DNA from: Cliona cf. orientalis
Lineage: Eukaryota > Porifera > Demospongiae > Clionaida > Clionaidae
Length of the DNA stretch: 64,000 nt
NCBI GenBank assembly: GCA_963930775.1
Contig: OZ005707.1
Location: 1 to 64,000, forward strand
Direction: 5' to 3'
Shown here: one piece after another, positions 25,015-37,278 of the stretch
How positions within the stretch are numbered: position 1 is the stretch's first letter
Layout of the letters: the number at the start of each line of letters is the position of its first letter
Notes under the pieces: model-generated
The model's input: the letters and a program-made list of their open reading frames with translations, nothing else
Told to the model about the DNA's origin: nothing
Database searches by the model: none
Made by a program: the position numbers and the translations under genes

Positions 25015-27175
25015 ATGTCCAAATCAAGAGCGAAGAAGCTTCGAAAGAGAGCTAGGCAAGCTGTAAGTGACACTTTAATACATGATTCGTTCGTAGCTAG
25101 GTGATCCTATCATTTGTTGCAGGCTCTCGACGGAGATGGTATGTGTGGTGTGCAATATTTAGAAAAAGCTATTTTTTCCCTCAATTTTCAATAGCAGGCG
25201 ATGGACAGAACGCTTGGTACAATGAAAAAGGTGAAGTTTGTGATAGAAATTTTTTAACTCTTAAGTTGGAAGCACTTGGTCCATTTCTGTTTGGCCAGTC
25301 TACTCTCTGTGAAAAGGTCAAGTGCGTAAAACTTAAGATGGGCTCTTAATGACTAGAAAATACTCTGCAGGCTGTTAACCTAGGCAAGGAGAAACAGCTT
25401 ATACCTGTGGGAAGGTTGGTTATTCAACATCACGTTTAGAGTAAATTATTTCATGTATGCCATCCTCCATTGCACATGCAGCGTAATGTGGTCATTATAT
25501 TTTGACCGGCAACAGTGGGAGCTATTGCAAAAGATTGTTACAGTTATATGTTCTACAGCATACCTGTGTGTAAGTGGAGCATTCTAATATTAAATGTATG
25601 GGGTCATTCTAATGTTATTTAGGAGACCAATACAACGTTTTGTGGTTACTTGATGTCACCAACTAAAGCAAGCCAGGTATAATTAAATTTTATGTTCACC
25701 GTCTCCCATCCTTATTAATCTCTTCCATTTAGGATGATAACTCGCTGGCAAACTTGGTTCACCTGCAGAGGTAAGGAAATTGAGCTTAATTGACCTTTCC
25801 TGCTATTTCCAACCAAATTAGCAAGCAACTCAAGATATATTCAGCTGCTGAGATTTTGCCCATTTTTCAGCTGTTCCGCATTCATGGTTAGTTTTAAGGA
25901 GTGTAGTGTAATTTTCTTGACTGTTACCTCTTCTGTAGCCAAGGAATTCACTGCTCGAGCTTGTCACGGTGACCCTGGCTCATCCTTCTTCACCAGCCTT
26001 GCCGATAAAGACAAGCTGATTGCACCAGTCAAGGAGAGAGGCAACACCAACTACAAGCAGCAGAGATATCGTGCCGCAATTGCTGACTACACTACTGCTA
26101 TCAGGCTATGGTGAGTACCACAAAATTAATGCCAATTGATTCACGGGTGAGGTGAATATGACATGACATTGTCTACACCCAGTCCCTACAGTGCTATACT
26201 CTACTGCAACAGAGCACTCTGCTATTTGAAGAATGATGATTATTGGTGAACAGTGTGATCCTGATGGGGGGGGATGTTTACTTGTCGGCTATTTTCATTC
26301 AGGTCAAGTTGTTTGGACAGCTACCGAGCACTTGTGTTAAAGCCGTCCTGGGAGAAGCCTTACTATCGCTGTGCTGAGTCACTGTGTAAGCTAGGGGACC
26401 TGGCAACTGCCATGACCATCAACAGCGCTGGCAGATCAACGTGTGAGCAACAGGGAGAGCTCGAGAGACAGCACTTGGAGCTACAACAACTTAGCAAGTG
26501 TGTTGATATCAATATCACTTCATACTTCTTTGATGAAGTAATAATGTTATTATGATTAGATTGCCTATTGGTGGCTCAGGCCTGACTAGCAGTGTAGCCG
26601 CTGATATTGATGCATCAATGGAAAGCACATCGGTTGAACTGGAGAACTCACAACCTTCCAAGAGAGCCAAGTTGGAGTCGAAAGAAGATGAGAATACAAA
26701 CGCAAGTGCATCATCACACAAAGCCAACCCCAAAGCAGTGCCAGATTCAAAGGTGGTCAGCAGCTCAGCTAACGATGCAACACATCAAAAGAGAAATGAG
26801 CCATTCACAAGATTTGAGCTGCTTCAATATCCAATCCTCGACACCAAAATATCCTGCCATCAACTGCGACAGCTATGCAACCATGTCAAGCTCAAGAACT
26901 GCAGTCCAGCATCATACCTAGCACAGGGTAGCGCCTGGGAGAGTCTGGAGCCAACCTACTACGAACCTCCTAAGCCAAAAACAGATCCTTCCACCATACA
27001 CAAGCCAATGCATGCTGTGTTTGATGAGATATGGTGCCCTGTGATAGCAGATGTTGAGGATAGTGACCTGATCATTCCTCCAACCTTCACTTACCTCGAC
27101 AACGGAGCAGTCAAGCAAACACTGCCAACACTTGTGACTGGCCCAATAAGAAAGGACCGCCTACGAGGATACTAA
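25015..27175 (+). CDS. TPR-repeat protein, TTC3-like N-terminal region
   Basis: Twelve exons fit with consistent phase: 25015-25062, 25123-25138, 25198-25316, 25371-25414, 25482-25569, 25623-25676, 25733-25770, 25822-25886, 25939-26110, 26183-26245, 26303-26497, 26560-27175. The start MSKSRAKKLRKRARQ is basic. Two TPR motifs are clear: VKERGNTNYKQQRYRAAIAD...AILYCNRALCYLKNDDYW and SCLDSYRALVLKPSWEKPYY..AESLCKLGDLATAM. The TPR spacing and the preceding alpha-helical part resemble the N-terminal TPR region of TTC3/DZIP3-type proteins, but no RING domain is present. The C-terminal 200 residues (acidic and lysine-rich, then TFTYLDNGAVKQTLPT, ending RLRGY) are unrecognised. TPR proteins are usually protein-binding adaptors. 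The third exon reads through an earlier possible donor at 25231; I kept the longer form because it preserves frame. Confidence 0.75.
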
Positions 27176-27363
27176 TAACACTAAAATCACAATGTCATAT
27201 AAAATAATATAATATTAATTTTTGTATAAAATTTAATGCTATATACTATCGATATGACCTGCTTATTTTTCCCATCACACTTTGTGCACATAATTGGATT
27301 ACCACTTCCCTCACAAAAAATTAATTATGATAATAATAATTATTATTAAAAATACAAAATTAA

Positions 27364-28168
27364 TTATCTCAGTCGAGTGTATCCTTTAAAGACGACTTTG
27401 TCAGGAGTTCCTTTGAGTAGTACTCTCTCTCCACTGGGCAGATCAACTGCCAAAGACTGATAGACCAATTCACGACCTTTGCTTTGAACTCTGGCACTCG
27501 CCATCCCACTAGAACACTCACCATTCACCTGAAACATCAACTCCAAATGACCTAATTAAGATAAATGAGAGAGGTCACTGATCTAATGAGAGAGGTTACA
27601 TAAGTAATACTCACGAGGCTTCCAGCTGGCAAAGGTTGGAGGCCCCACCCACTTCCATGCCCCTCCATAGCGAGAGTATGCTCGGAAAAGGCCAGGCTCT
27701 AGTTTGTGCCCAACAAGAGCACATACCTCACGACTAGCACGAAGCTTTGGTAAGGTAGAAATAAGAACTGTCTTGGGATTTGGATAGAGAAATCGCCGAG
27801 TCAGCAGAGTACCGGCCGCCACCAATCCAAATGCAAAGGTTGCTCCTCCAGCAAACCATCGCCAGTGCCGGGACTCAACATGCTGCACTGCATCAGCTGT
27901 ACAGTTTACAATACAAATCACATTTAACAACAGTGATAAATGGATCCCGTAAGATATACTATCATGCTTTGATATATTAAAATAGTACCTGATTTCTTTG
28001 CAATTGGTGATGTCTTCCATCGTGCACACATCCAGTACCCTGCTAAAAACCCTCCACCTGGAATACATAATTATTTAATATGATAAATCTATGGATGTGT
28101 GCACTCCTGCTAGAAGTATACGCACCTCCTGCTAATCCACTCCATAATGCTAGTGTTTTTCCACTCAT
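27364..28168 (-). CDS. COA1/TIM21-like mitochondrial inner-membrane protein
   Basis: Four exons on the minus strand (28126-28168, 27989-28057, 27615-27896, 27364-27551) give about 193 residues. MSGKTLALWSGLAGGGGFL forms a first hydrophobic segment and WFAGGATFAFGLVAAGTLL a second. The soluble part has VGHKLEPGLFRAYSRYGG, then LELMFQVNGECSSGMASARV and ERVLLKG. The pattern of a membrane anchor followed by G-x-x-[LI]-x-x-G ... F-x-V-x-G-x-x-x-S-G-x-A resembles the COA1/TIM21 fold of cytochrome oxidase assembly and import factors. This is a family-level inference from motif layout. Its start codon lies 75 bp from that of TDRKH, which runs the other way. Confidence 0.7.
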
Positions 28169-28243
28169 TGCAGGCCACACTTCAAAATTTGATTATTCCA
28201 ATTGACGCACACCCATAAACATGGTCACGATCACACGTGTATC
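28169..28243. promoter_or_regulatory. Bidirectional promoter candidate, COA1-like / TDRKH
   Basis: Only 75 bp separate the two divergent start codons, so the core promoters must overlap or lie inside the first exons. No TATA box is evident. Contains CACACGTGTATC. Confidence 0.55.
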
Positions 28244-29828
28244 ATGAGAAGAAGTATAGCTAGGAGTGGGCTGTGCGTGCTGTTTCCGTCTTTGATCGCG
28301 GCAGTATGTGTCGTTTGGTGGCGGTGGTACTGGAGACGGGTTGTGGTTGATGCGAGCCTCGGCACTCGTCCTACGGGAGCGCTGCGGCACAAACGAGTCT
28401 CCACGACAAATAACTCCAAAGTTGAGTTCACGATACCTGATGCGGTGGTGGGGTACGTGATAGGAAGACGAGGAAATCGAATACGGCAGATTGAGGCAGA
28501 AACTGGCGCTCAAGTTCACTTTAAGGAACGCATAGGGACCGAAGATATTAAGGTAGTCTCATCAAGCATATTCATAGAGTTTTGATCAACTCGATGGTCC
28601 CCTTGTAGGTTGTATCAATCACAGGCCCAGCTGAGGGTGTGGAGAGTGCTGAGGCAGCGATTCGCTCTGTTGTTCAGGAAAAGCTTTCTCAAAACTCTGA
28701 GCAGAAAGAAAGTCGAATTTTGATTGGTGAATATGATGTGGGGAGGCTCATTGGGAGGCGGGGAGCAAACATTCGCTTGATCAAGCGACAATCGGGAGCA
28801 AACATATCTATAGAAGAAGGAGAAAGTGGAGGGGACAGGCTTTGCCTAGTCACTGGAAACAGAAGACAAATTGAAGAGGCACTCTTGCTGATTGAAGAGA
28901 CTATCCATATCCGTCGTGGTCAAGAGAGGGTGGAGGGAGGCCACATGGACAAGGGAAATGAGAAAGAGAGGTGTCTAACTCTGATCCCAGCTCACCTGCC
29001 TCAAACCAGGGACTACTTTGCAGTATTTGTGTCAGCCATTGACAATGAGGGAGGGATCTGGGTGCAACCAATAGAGCAGCAGGAACCAGCCTTGCTGGAG
29101 GACCTTGTCCAAGATATGACATCACTCTACAGTGGATTGGCTTGTGGAGAGGCTGCCATGGAGTCTGTCGAGATTGGTAGTGTTTGTGCTGCTCCCTTTG
29201 AACACGACGGTAGCTGGTACCGAGCAATAGTGACTGCATTACCCACCACTGACACTGTGAGTCTGCTTTATGTTGACTATGGTGACTCTGGTACGCTGGC
29301 TCAGGATAAGCTCAAGATGCTCAGGTACATACTGGAAAGAGTGCTTTATGATGGTAGTAACTATTGGGACAATTAATGTAGGCCTGAGTTCTGGACACTT
29401 CAGTGTCAAGCTGTGCGATGTGTTTTAGATTCAGTCACTAGTATTGGTGAGGGTGTTTCTTATGAGTACGCCAGCTGAGTGTCTCCTGCTTTCAATTAAT
29501 TTTATAGATGATGATTGGAGTGAAGAAGCTCTGAGTGCATTGGAAGAGCTCACTCATTCTGCTAGCTGGAAGGCTGTTATACTCCGAGTGGTAGTGCCAG
29601 CTCAGCATTCTGTTACCATTGTGGACACTAACACAGACCAAGTAAGTGGAGAGTGAGATTTATTGCTTCATTACTGCTTTTCTAATGCAGGATATTAATA
29701 TCGCTGAGCAAATGGTTAACAGAGGCTTTGCTAAATGGGTGGAGCATACGGCTGATCCAGTACAACAAATCAGTCTACATCAATCCAATGTAAGATCTGG
29801 TGAAAATATGCATATTCAAGAGTATTAG
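28244..29828 (+). CDS. TDRKH: Tudor and KH domain protein (TDRKH/PAPI)
   Basis: Exons 28244-28552, 28609-29324, 29382-29446, 29508-29641, 29691-29828 give about 450 residues. An N-terminal hydrophobic anchor (LCVLFPSLIAAVCVVWWRW) matches the mitochondrial outer-membrane anchor of TDRKH. Two KH domains follow, each with an intact GRRG loop (VVGYVIGRRGNRIRQIE and VGRLIGRRGANIRLIK). The Tudor domain has APFEHDGSWYRAIV and LLYVDYGDSG, with aromatic residues in place for binding dimethylarginine. In animals TDRKH binds PIWI proteins on mitochondria and helps trim piRNA 3' ends, so its presence implies a piRNA pathway here. I chose the ATG at 28244 because it places the anchor at the N-terminus. 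The end after LHQSNVRSGENMHIQEY could be extended by splicing at GTAAGA near 29789. Confidence 0.9.
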
Positions 29829-30076
29829 AGTTGAAGCTTTATCTAGTGTTTGTCGCAGCTGTGTAGTCACCTACAGTACACTGGCCCGTCTAATCACAGT
29901 ACTGTAGCAATCATTTGCCTGCACGTTCATACAGCATGGATAGATTCATATTGCATGAATTGAGCTACTGAGTTGTGTGTGACAAACCAATCCTTGCACG
30001 TACACAGAGCCAAGCAAGACAAGTTATCATCAGCTAGCTAACGTAAATGAATTTACAAGAACATTGAACCAAGCAA

Positions 30077-30545
30077 TTACTTGTTAGAATCAGTCAATTT
30101 TTGAATAAATTTGGTGATCTGATTATTATTTTGTGCTCCAATGAACTTGTCGATGACCTTTCCATTGGCAAGTCCAATGACGGCTGGCACTGCCGTCACA
30201 CTGTACTCCATTGCCAGCTCAGAGTCATGGTCAATGTCAACTTTGGCCAAATCCAAACCAGCCTTCTCTGCAGCCGCCTCGAGCCTAGGACCTAGCTCAC
30301 GACACGGACCACACCAGCTGAAGCATTATGGAGATAACAGTGTTCAGTACACACCTTCATGTATTAACACACACTCAACATGTCCCGGCTTACTCTGCAT
30401 GGAAGTCAACAATCATTGGCTTTGTGGAGGAGAGCACTTTGGAAGCAAATTCGTCTTTACCTCGAACCTGGAGCACTTTTCTGTGGGCTGGGCTCATCCT
30501 CAACTGTCGAACGATCACTCTAGTAGGAGTAAATACTCTAGACAT
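30077..30545 (-). CDS. TXN2: Mitochondrial thioredoxin (TXN2-like)
   Basis: Two exons (30394-30545 and 30077-30317) encode about 130 residues. The N-terminus MSRVFTPTRVIVRQLRM is rich in Arg and hydroxyl residues and free of acidic ones, as in a mitochondrial transit peptide. Splicing creates the active site D-W-C-G-P-C after PMIVDFHA. Later thioredoxin marks are LAKVDIDHDSELAMEYSV, the cis-proline in TAVPAVIGL and the final GAQNNNQITKFIQKL helix. It would reduce protein disulfides in the matrix and serve peroxiredoxin 3. The start codon is 137 bp from that of NAA10 on the other strand. Confidence 0.92.
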
Positions 30546-30682
30546 TCTTGCATGGACTTTAGTGTTCTATTTAGTGCGCACCAAGTACACTGCTAAAGCA
30601 CTGGCTAAAGAAACTCTATTTAAAACGCACCCTAGTGTGCCTCGTGGCGAGTGTTCCCTCTATCCCCACAAGTTAGTTGATC
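30546..30682. promoter_or_regulatory. Bidirectional promoter candidate, TXN2 / NAA10
   Basis: A 137-bp interval between divergent start codons. It contains the direct runs GCTAAAGCACTGGCTAAAG. No TATA box is seen. Confidence 0.5.
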
Positions 30683-31697
30683 ATGAACATCAGAAATGCT
30701 AAGGTATGTGTCCAATCAATTGTACTAAGCTCGTATAAGTGTACATTGTTTGGGTTTTTTTGCTATCAGCCTGAGGATCTGCTCAATATGCAGCACTGTA
30801 ACTTGCTCTGCCTGCCTGAGAATTATCAGATGAAGTACTATTTCTACCATGCACTGAGCTGGCCCCAGCTCTCCTATGTGGCTGAGGATGAGCGTGGACG
30901 CATTGTGGGATATGTCCTTGCTAAAATGTAGGTGCTGTATCTTTCTATTCACTTTCATCCCGTCCCACCTCTCTCTCTCTCTCTCCCACTCCCCTCCCCC
31001 CCTTCTCTCAGGGAAGAGGATCCTGATGATGCTCCTCATGGTCACATTACTTCATTGGTCAGTATCTTGTGATTTATTCAGCCATGCAGTTTGAAAGTTG
31101 ATCATACAGTAACACTGTTGTACATAATTATAGGCTGTTCGTCGAACTCACCGGCGGCTGGGCTTAGCTCGCAAACTAATGGATCAGGTGAAGATCTACA
31201 GTGCTAGAAGTATTCATCCACCCTATAATATTATTATTTTTCACTACTCCACTCTCTCTTATCTGTCATTTGCAGGCGTCACGTGCAATGGTGGAGTGTT
31301 TTGGGGCAAAGTATGTGTCCCTCCATGTTCGAGTAAGGTGAGCTTATGTTGCTGACTATAATATTATATTGAGTCCTGTAAATTATTCTCTTTCTCACAG
31401 CAACAGAGCTGCTCTACATCTCTATGAGAATTCACTCGGATTCAAGTAAGCTGGTCCATGACCTATCTCCATTTGCATGACGTATATTTCTTACCCCCAG
31501 AAAAATCAAAACTCCCCTTTTTTTGATTCAGGAAAGAGGATGTTGAGTCTAAGTACTATGCTGATGGGGAGGATGCGTTTGCCATGAAGAGAGATTTGGT
31601 GCCCATTGCTGATGCCTTGAAGGCTGAGGAAGAACAAAGAAAGAAGAGACAACAAAAAGCTTTAGCAGATTCACAAGCCTCTAGCTCCAATTCTTAG
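30683..31697 (+). CDS. NAA10: N-alpha-acetyltransferase 10, catalytic subunit of NatA
   Basis: Seven exons (30683-30703, 30770-30927, 31012-31057, 31134-31187, 31276-31337, 31401-31445, 31532-31697) give about 183 residues. The start [20 protein letters not shown] and the segment [20 protein letters not shown] are characteristic of NAA10/ARD1. The GNAT acetyl-CoA site is [14 protein letters not shown]; the following [15 protein letters not shown] and [16 protein letters not shown] are also family marks. The C-terminal tail is a short lysine- and serine-rich extension. With NAA15, the protein acetylates nascent N-termini at the ribosome. The length is shorter than the vertebrate form, which has a longer tail. 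Confidence 0.95.
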
Positions 31698-31727
31698 TCT
31701 TATTATCATTCCTTCAATCTACTGTAA

Positions 31728-31739
31728 TGCGCATGCGTA
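31728..31739. promoter_or_regulatory. NRF-1-like site TGCGCATGCGTA
   Basis: Palindromic core GCGCATGCG, located just after the NAA10 stop codon and 383 bp before the CELF start codon. It probably belongs to the CELF promoter. Confidence 0.4.
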
Positions 31740-32121
31740 GTGTGGGTAGGTGGTACTTGTGGGTGGAGAAGTATGCAAAGAATGTACATTTGCTGTCCTC
31801 AAACCGCTGTGTGACGATCTTTTGACAGTAGCCGCACATAGTAGTATAACGTTAAGACAAGCTTGTGCGGACAGTCACCGTATAGCCGCGTTCGTCGAAG
31901 CGAGAGAGAGAGGGACACTGAGATGGTGTGAGTCGAGTAAAGTTGCTCATCTCTCGTCGTTGTCTGTTGTGTGAGTGTGCGTGTTGTGCTGCCCTTCTCC
32001 TTCCCTACCTGTCGATCGATCGGCGACTACTCAAGTCTCGATCTCCGTGTTGTGTGTGTTGTCCGCTCGAGAACGACCGCTCCTTCTACCGCGTGTTTAA
32101 TATTTTTGTGTGTGTTTATGA

Positions 32122-33999
32122 ATGGAGCAGCTCTCAGTGGAAGCGTTCGCTGGTGCCGTGCCGGGGCCAGTGGAGCCCCCGAGGCCAGACAAAGAACCAG
32201 ATGCCATTAAACTGTTTGTTGGCCAAGTGCCCAAATCATTCGAAGAGAAGGACCTTCGCCCTTACCTCGAGCCGTATGGCGCCATTCACGAGCTGCTAAT
32301 ACTGAGGGACAAGATTAGCCATGTTCACAAAGGTGGGGAGACAAGGAGACAGCCTGCTAAGGACCTGTCAACACTGACGTTTGTCGTGTGCATGTGTTGT
32401 CAACATGTTTTTTAATTCTGTAGGGTGTGCTTTTGTGACCTACTGCACTAAGCAGAGTGCTGAGCTGGCACAGAGAGAGCTACACGACCACGTAGTTCTT
32501 CCCGGGGTAAGCCACACAGCGATTATGTATAATAATATACGGAGTACTTAATTAATACACGTTGCATGTACGTATGACTGTATACAGATGACACGTCCCC
32601 TCCAAGTCAAGCCAGCTGGGACTGACGCTAGATCAGGTACCTCCCTTTAATATTGTATGTCATTAAGAGCACGTTTTAAAATGAGTTGTTTGTGTGTGGG
32701 GCCCAGAAGAGCTTCGCAAGGTATTTGTGGGTATGCTGTCCAAGACAAGCAACGAGGATGATGTCAGGTCAATGTTTGAGCCTTACGGCACAGTTGAGGA
32801 GGTGACTGTTCTCAGAGACAAAGAAGGGCTGAGCAAAGGCTGCGCCTTCATAAAATTTGCCAACCGTCAGCAAGCCCAGGCTGCCATCAATAAAATGCAC
32901 GGCTCTCAGATTATGCCCGTGAGTTATCTAGGAACTCCAACAAAGGAAGCTATATACCTCATGTATAAATTGGTTGTGTTGGTGCATTGTGTGATGTGCA
33001 GGGTGCTTCGTCTCCTCTCGTGGTCAAGTACGCAGATACGGAGAAGGAGAGGCAGGCTAGGAGAATGCAGAAAGCAATGCAGCAGTTTGCCCAGCTCAAC
33101 ATCAGTCCGATCCTTGGCCCCAGCTATGCCTTCTACCAGGTAACACACAATGATTAATTAAATTATGTTATGAGCCTCTACAGAATTACTCGTATTTTAT
33201 GTTGATGTATCACAGCTCCTTCAGCAGCAGCAGCAACAGCATGCTCTAGCGGCCGGTCTAGGGGGAGCACCTGGTGGACCCCCGCACTCACCTGTAGGGC
33301 TCAACATCAGCAGTCTTCTCTCTCCCACGTCCCCCACCCACCCGGGCGCTTCTCCCCTCTCCTCCAACTCTGGGGGGACTGGCTTAGCGAGCCCTGGTCT
33401 ACCGACTCTCTCCTCCCTCTCCAATGGCCTCCCTACTCTCTCTCCGAATGGCTTGGGTTCGTCCGGTGATCCTTTGCTGAGCCCCCTCCACAGTCCTCTG
33501 CATGGCTACTCGACAGCAACGGGGCTGCAGCAGTACACCCCTCACTATCCCTACTCCAATGTGTTTGGTCTTCAGCAGCCTAGCCCAGCGGCTGCAGCTG
33601 CGGCTGCCCCTGGGGCGTCTCCCATGACAACAGCCTCCCTCTCTCCCCCTGCTCCACAGAAGGAGGGACCAGAAGGATGCAACTTGTTCATCTACCATCT
33701 TCCCCAGGACTTTGGCGATGCGGACCTATATCACCTCTTCATGCCCTATGGAAATATCATTTCTGCAAAGGTTTTTATTGATAAGATCACTCAACAGAGC
33801 AAGTGTTTTGGTAAGAGCTCACTTCAACTCTTGATTAATTAATTTTACTTCTGTCTCTCTCGTCCCTCCAGGTTTTGTGAGTTACGACAACCCTGGCTCA
33901 GCTCAGACAGCCATTGCTGCCATGAACGGCTTTCAAGTTGGAACAAAGAAGCTCAAAGTTCAGCTGAAGCGACCCCGTGAACTCAGGAAACCATTTTAG
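32122..33999 (+). CDS. CELF: CUGBP/Elav-like RNA-binding protein (CELF family)
   Basis: Seven exons (32122-32332, 32424-32506, 32588-32636, 32707-32918, 33002-33139, 33216-33810, 33872-33999) give about 471 residues. There are three RRMs in the CELF layout. RRM1 has [20 protein letters not shown] and [12 protein letters not shown]2 has [20 protein letters not shown] and [12 protein letters not shown]3, at the end, has [20 protein letters not shown] and [10 protein letters not shown] and finishes with the family tail [12 protein letters not shown]2 and RRM3 are joined by a long low-complexity linker rich in Ser, Pro, Gly, Gln and Ala, including a polyglutamine run at [14 protein letters not shown] proteins bind UG/GU-rich RNA and control splicing, decay and translation. 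The gene stands alone, between NAA10 and the phosphatase on the same strand. Confidence 0.95.
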
Positions 34000-34422
34000 G
34001 ACCACCCAGCAGGCAACAGGTATAATAATTATTATACTCTTGAGAAAATATAATAATAATAATCTTCCCCCTCCCAAAACACACACACTCACAGTTTCAG
34101 GTATTTTGGTTTTGGTGTGGCGTTGATGTCTTGTATTTGTGAGATGGTTGATGTACTAATATTATTATTATTATTAATATAGAAAGAGTATTTTGTCTTG
34201 CACTATGTTTTGTGATTTTGTAAACAAAAAAAATGCATTATGTGAGAGTTTTGAATGTATCTCTGTGTAAGTCAGCAAGTCACTTACATGTTGTACCATA
34301 GTTGTCTATTTCAAGTGTCAAATATGTCTAGTTTTATGGTCCGTTCTTTTTAATTTGCAATTGAAGTTCATCTTTGATATTAAATCGTGTTTTCTCTTGC
34401 ATGTATTTCACTACTACGTCTA

Positions 34423-34432
34423 CGCATGCGCA
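34423..34432. promoter_or_regulatory. NRF-1-like site CGCATGCGCA
   Basis: Palindromic core site 253 bp upstream of the first supported phosphatase codon. Confidence 0.4.
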
Positions 34433-34684
34433 GATGCTTTTTGATCATGCTCCATGGTGTTTGGTGATGGAGGAATTTGAAGTGCTAAGTTTGTTCATTA
34501 TCAGGTTCCTTGCCGGGAGAGCGGTGATTGGTACGGCTCATCAAGCTATGTCACACTACCAGCCCTCGATCGCACTCTGGTGTCAATTACTGACAGCTAG
34601 TACAACTTGGAAAAACCAACCAGAGACTGAAATATTATGGGTAAGTCACTTGCTAGCTACTGTTAACCTTAGTCAGGATTGGGT

Positions 34685-37106
34685 ATGACATTTCTTCAAT
34701 CAGGTAATTCGTTGAGTGGCGCGTTTCCTTCGCCTCGTGACGAGACAAGTGGTCTCCCCGTGTGGGCCTTGGCTGTCATTGTAGCTTCAGCTGGGGTCAC
34801 TGTGATCTGGCTCATCGCCATAGTGCTGCTGGTCAGAATTATTATTCAATCCGATCCAAGCTACTCTGTTTACTAATGCGATGAATTTAGGTGGCATTTC
34901 AGGTGTGCAGTGGTGGATCAGAGGGGAGCAGTAGCCGTGGTGGCCGCCCTACAGCTGCCGTCAGCCGTGACTCTCTGAGCTCCCTTCCTCCCCCCGTCCC
35001 TGCCCCAGCGAGGAGGAGCTCTTCTCGCTCAAACACAGCCACTCCCACCGACCCTGGAGTCAGTGCTGCAGCTGCTTATGAGCAATCTGTGCGAATCAGA
35101 AGACAGCCCAATTTGATCCTTCAAAATCCAGGTAGAGCAATATTCAGAGATCAGAACATGGAACAGTATCTCACAGTGTATTTTTCATAATCATCAGGTT
35201 TTCAGAGCACTGCCCCTCTTGCAGCTGGTGACCATGTGGATGGAGAGGAGAGAGAGTACAGTCTTCAAGTTGTTGATAGAGCAGAGGATAGGTACAGCTT
35301 GACAAGCAGCAATCGATCGTCTTTTGCTAGCGACACTGATCTTATGGTAAAAATTAATGGCACACTTGCTCACCTGGGAATACACTATTGAGTGCTGTGA
35401 GAGAGAGTGTGTTGACAAATCATTAGTTTTGGGATTATCTATTGTGAAAGTTAGTACCAGGGATTATGTTATACTTTCCTTAACATAACCGCTTTCCATT
35501 AAAATTTGCAATAATGATGCAGACTGAAGGTGCTGTTTTGAGTAAGGCTGTTCGAGAGCGAGTTTCTCTCCGGAAGCCATTGGAGAGCGTGGCTGCCTCA
35601 GCCTCAGCTGCCCCTCAGACTAACCTGGAGAGTGCTAAGGCAGCCAAGAATCCCCTCTCTGGCATTGTGAGTGTTTGTCATCCTCCCGGGCTGGTACTGG
35701 GCTAACTCTGATGGCTTCATCCCATATCTTTGTTGCTAGGTTCTGAGTCGACCAGTCACTGTTCGCCAGCTTGGCGCTACCATCAGGGAGCCAGGATACA
35801 TAGCATCAGAGTTCAGGGTAAGGGGAAATCCCTTTTAATTAAACACTGGTTACTGTTGTTGATGTTGACAGAAACTACCAAGCCCGTCGGTTACCAATGA
35901 CGATATTCCCCCAGGAGCTGAGAGAAAGAACAGATACAGCAATGTCCTACCACGTTAGTAAACTACTGTCTACAAAACATCCCTAGCTCATCTTACCCCT
36001 CCTCTCTCTCTCCCCTCCAGCTGCAAAGACGCGTGTCCACCTTCCAATAATTTTTGGTCATCCTAACTCAGATTATATCAATGCCAATTACATCAGAGTA
36101 AGTCATACGTTTTTTATTATCATGATTTTTACAATAATGTTTTATCAGGGATACAAAGGAGTTTCACGTCAGTACATAGCCACCCAAGGTCCCATGGAGA
36201 ACACTATTGAAGACTTCTGGCGCATGATGTGGGAGCACAGGTGTGAGGTCATCGTAATGGCAGTCAACTTTCAAGAGAGAGGAATCGTAAGATTGATAAC
36301 AGCATCAACTGGTCACTATCACCAATTCACTCACTCTCTTTATTGATTCAATTGTAGGAGAAATCGTCTCGTTATTGGCCCGCCCAGGGCAGTGAGGAGT
36401 ATGGTTGTATGGAGGTTACCTTGCTTCAGCAAACAACTCACACTGACTATAGCACAAGTCTCCTTCAACTGAGGCTGGTTGGAAGTGAAGAGGCCAGGAC
36501 CGTCCGCCACTACAGGCTCACCTGCTGGCCCCTACAGGGAGTGCCTCAAACAACTAAACCAATACTAGACTTTCTAAGGTACGTACATGGCCACATAAAC
36601 GTTCTCCTGGTGTACATAAAAGATGGTGATTTTTACCCTGATATCAAAATAATATATTATGTATTTCTACGGTACAAAAGTGGGAAATTCTTTGAAATTA
36701 TGCATCTGTAGCAATTATTAAGGGTTATCATTTTATTTCAGAGAGGTTAAGATGGCTGATGGCAGTGGGCCGGCTGTTGTCCACTGCTCTGCTGGTGTGG
36801 GGCGCACTGGTACTCTGCTGGCTATGGATATTGGGATCCAGGGCATTCTACAAGGTGACTCAAAGATTGACGTCCTCAGGATTGTCTCCACACTGCGTCA
36901 GGACAGGCCTGGAATGGTCCAGACAAAGGACCAGTACAGGTTCATTCATCAGGTTTGTGTGATAGCTATGCACAGGTGTTGCATGAAGCAGTGTGATGAA
37001 CATGTACTGTGGTGTGTTCTAACAGGCGTTATGTTAAGCATGTGATTTGCTGTTTTTACTGTTGCAGGCACTTTACGATCTTGCCAGAGAAGTCGGGCCA
37101 AAGTAG
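34685..37106 (+). CDS. Receptor-type protein tyrosine phosphatase with WPL loop
   Basis: Eleven exons (34685-34831, 34891-35131, 35198-35346, 35523-35666, 35740-35817, 35872-35953, 36021-36097, 36149-36286, 36358-36578, 36742-36952, 37068-37106) give about 508 residues. A transmembrane segment ([20 protein letters not shown]) follows only about 26 extracellular residues; further exons upstream of 34685 may exist but I could not join them in frame. A Ser/Ala/Arg-rich juxtamembrane region leads to one PTP domain: [38 protein letters not shown]-loop [11 protein letters not shown] and Q-loop [11 protein letters not shown]. The P-loop cysteine and arginine are intact, but the WPD loop reads C-W-P-L-Q-G-V-P, so the general-acid aspartate is leucine. 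Activity is probably low or specialised, as in pseudo-phosphatases. Confidence 0.88.
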
Positions 37107-37278
37107 CATAATACTATGCAACTCACAAAACATTCTAAATAGCAGCACATTTGTAGGACAAATTATAGTAGGAACATGTGTAGTGAACAGCTGCATCAAT
37201 GTACAGAGAACACTATCATGTCACAAATCATGATCCATTTTTAAAAAGTGTCTAAGATCTATAATATTATTATATATA

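Noticed and set aside
26607..26921. 104-codon plus-strand frame in the TPR gene
   Set aside because: Out-of-frame shadow of the last TPR-gene exon.
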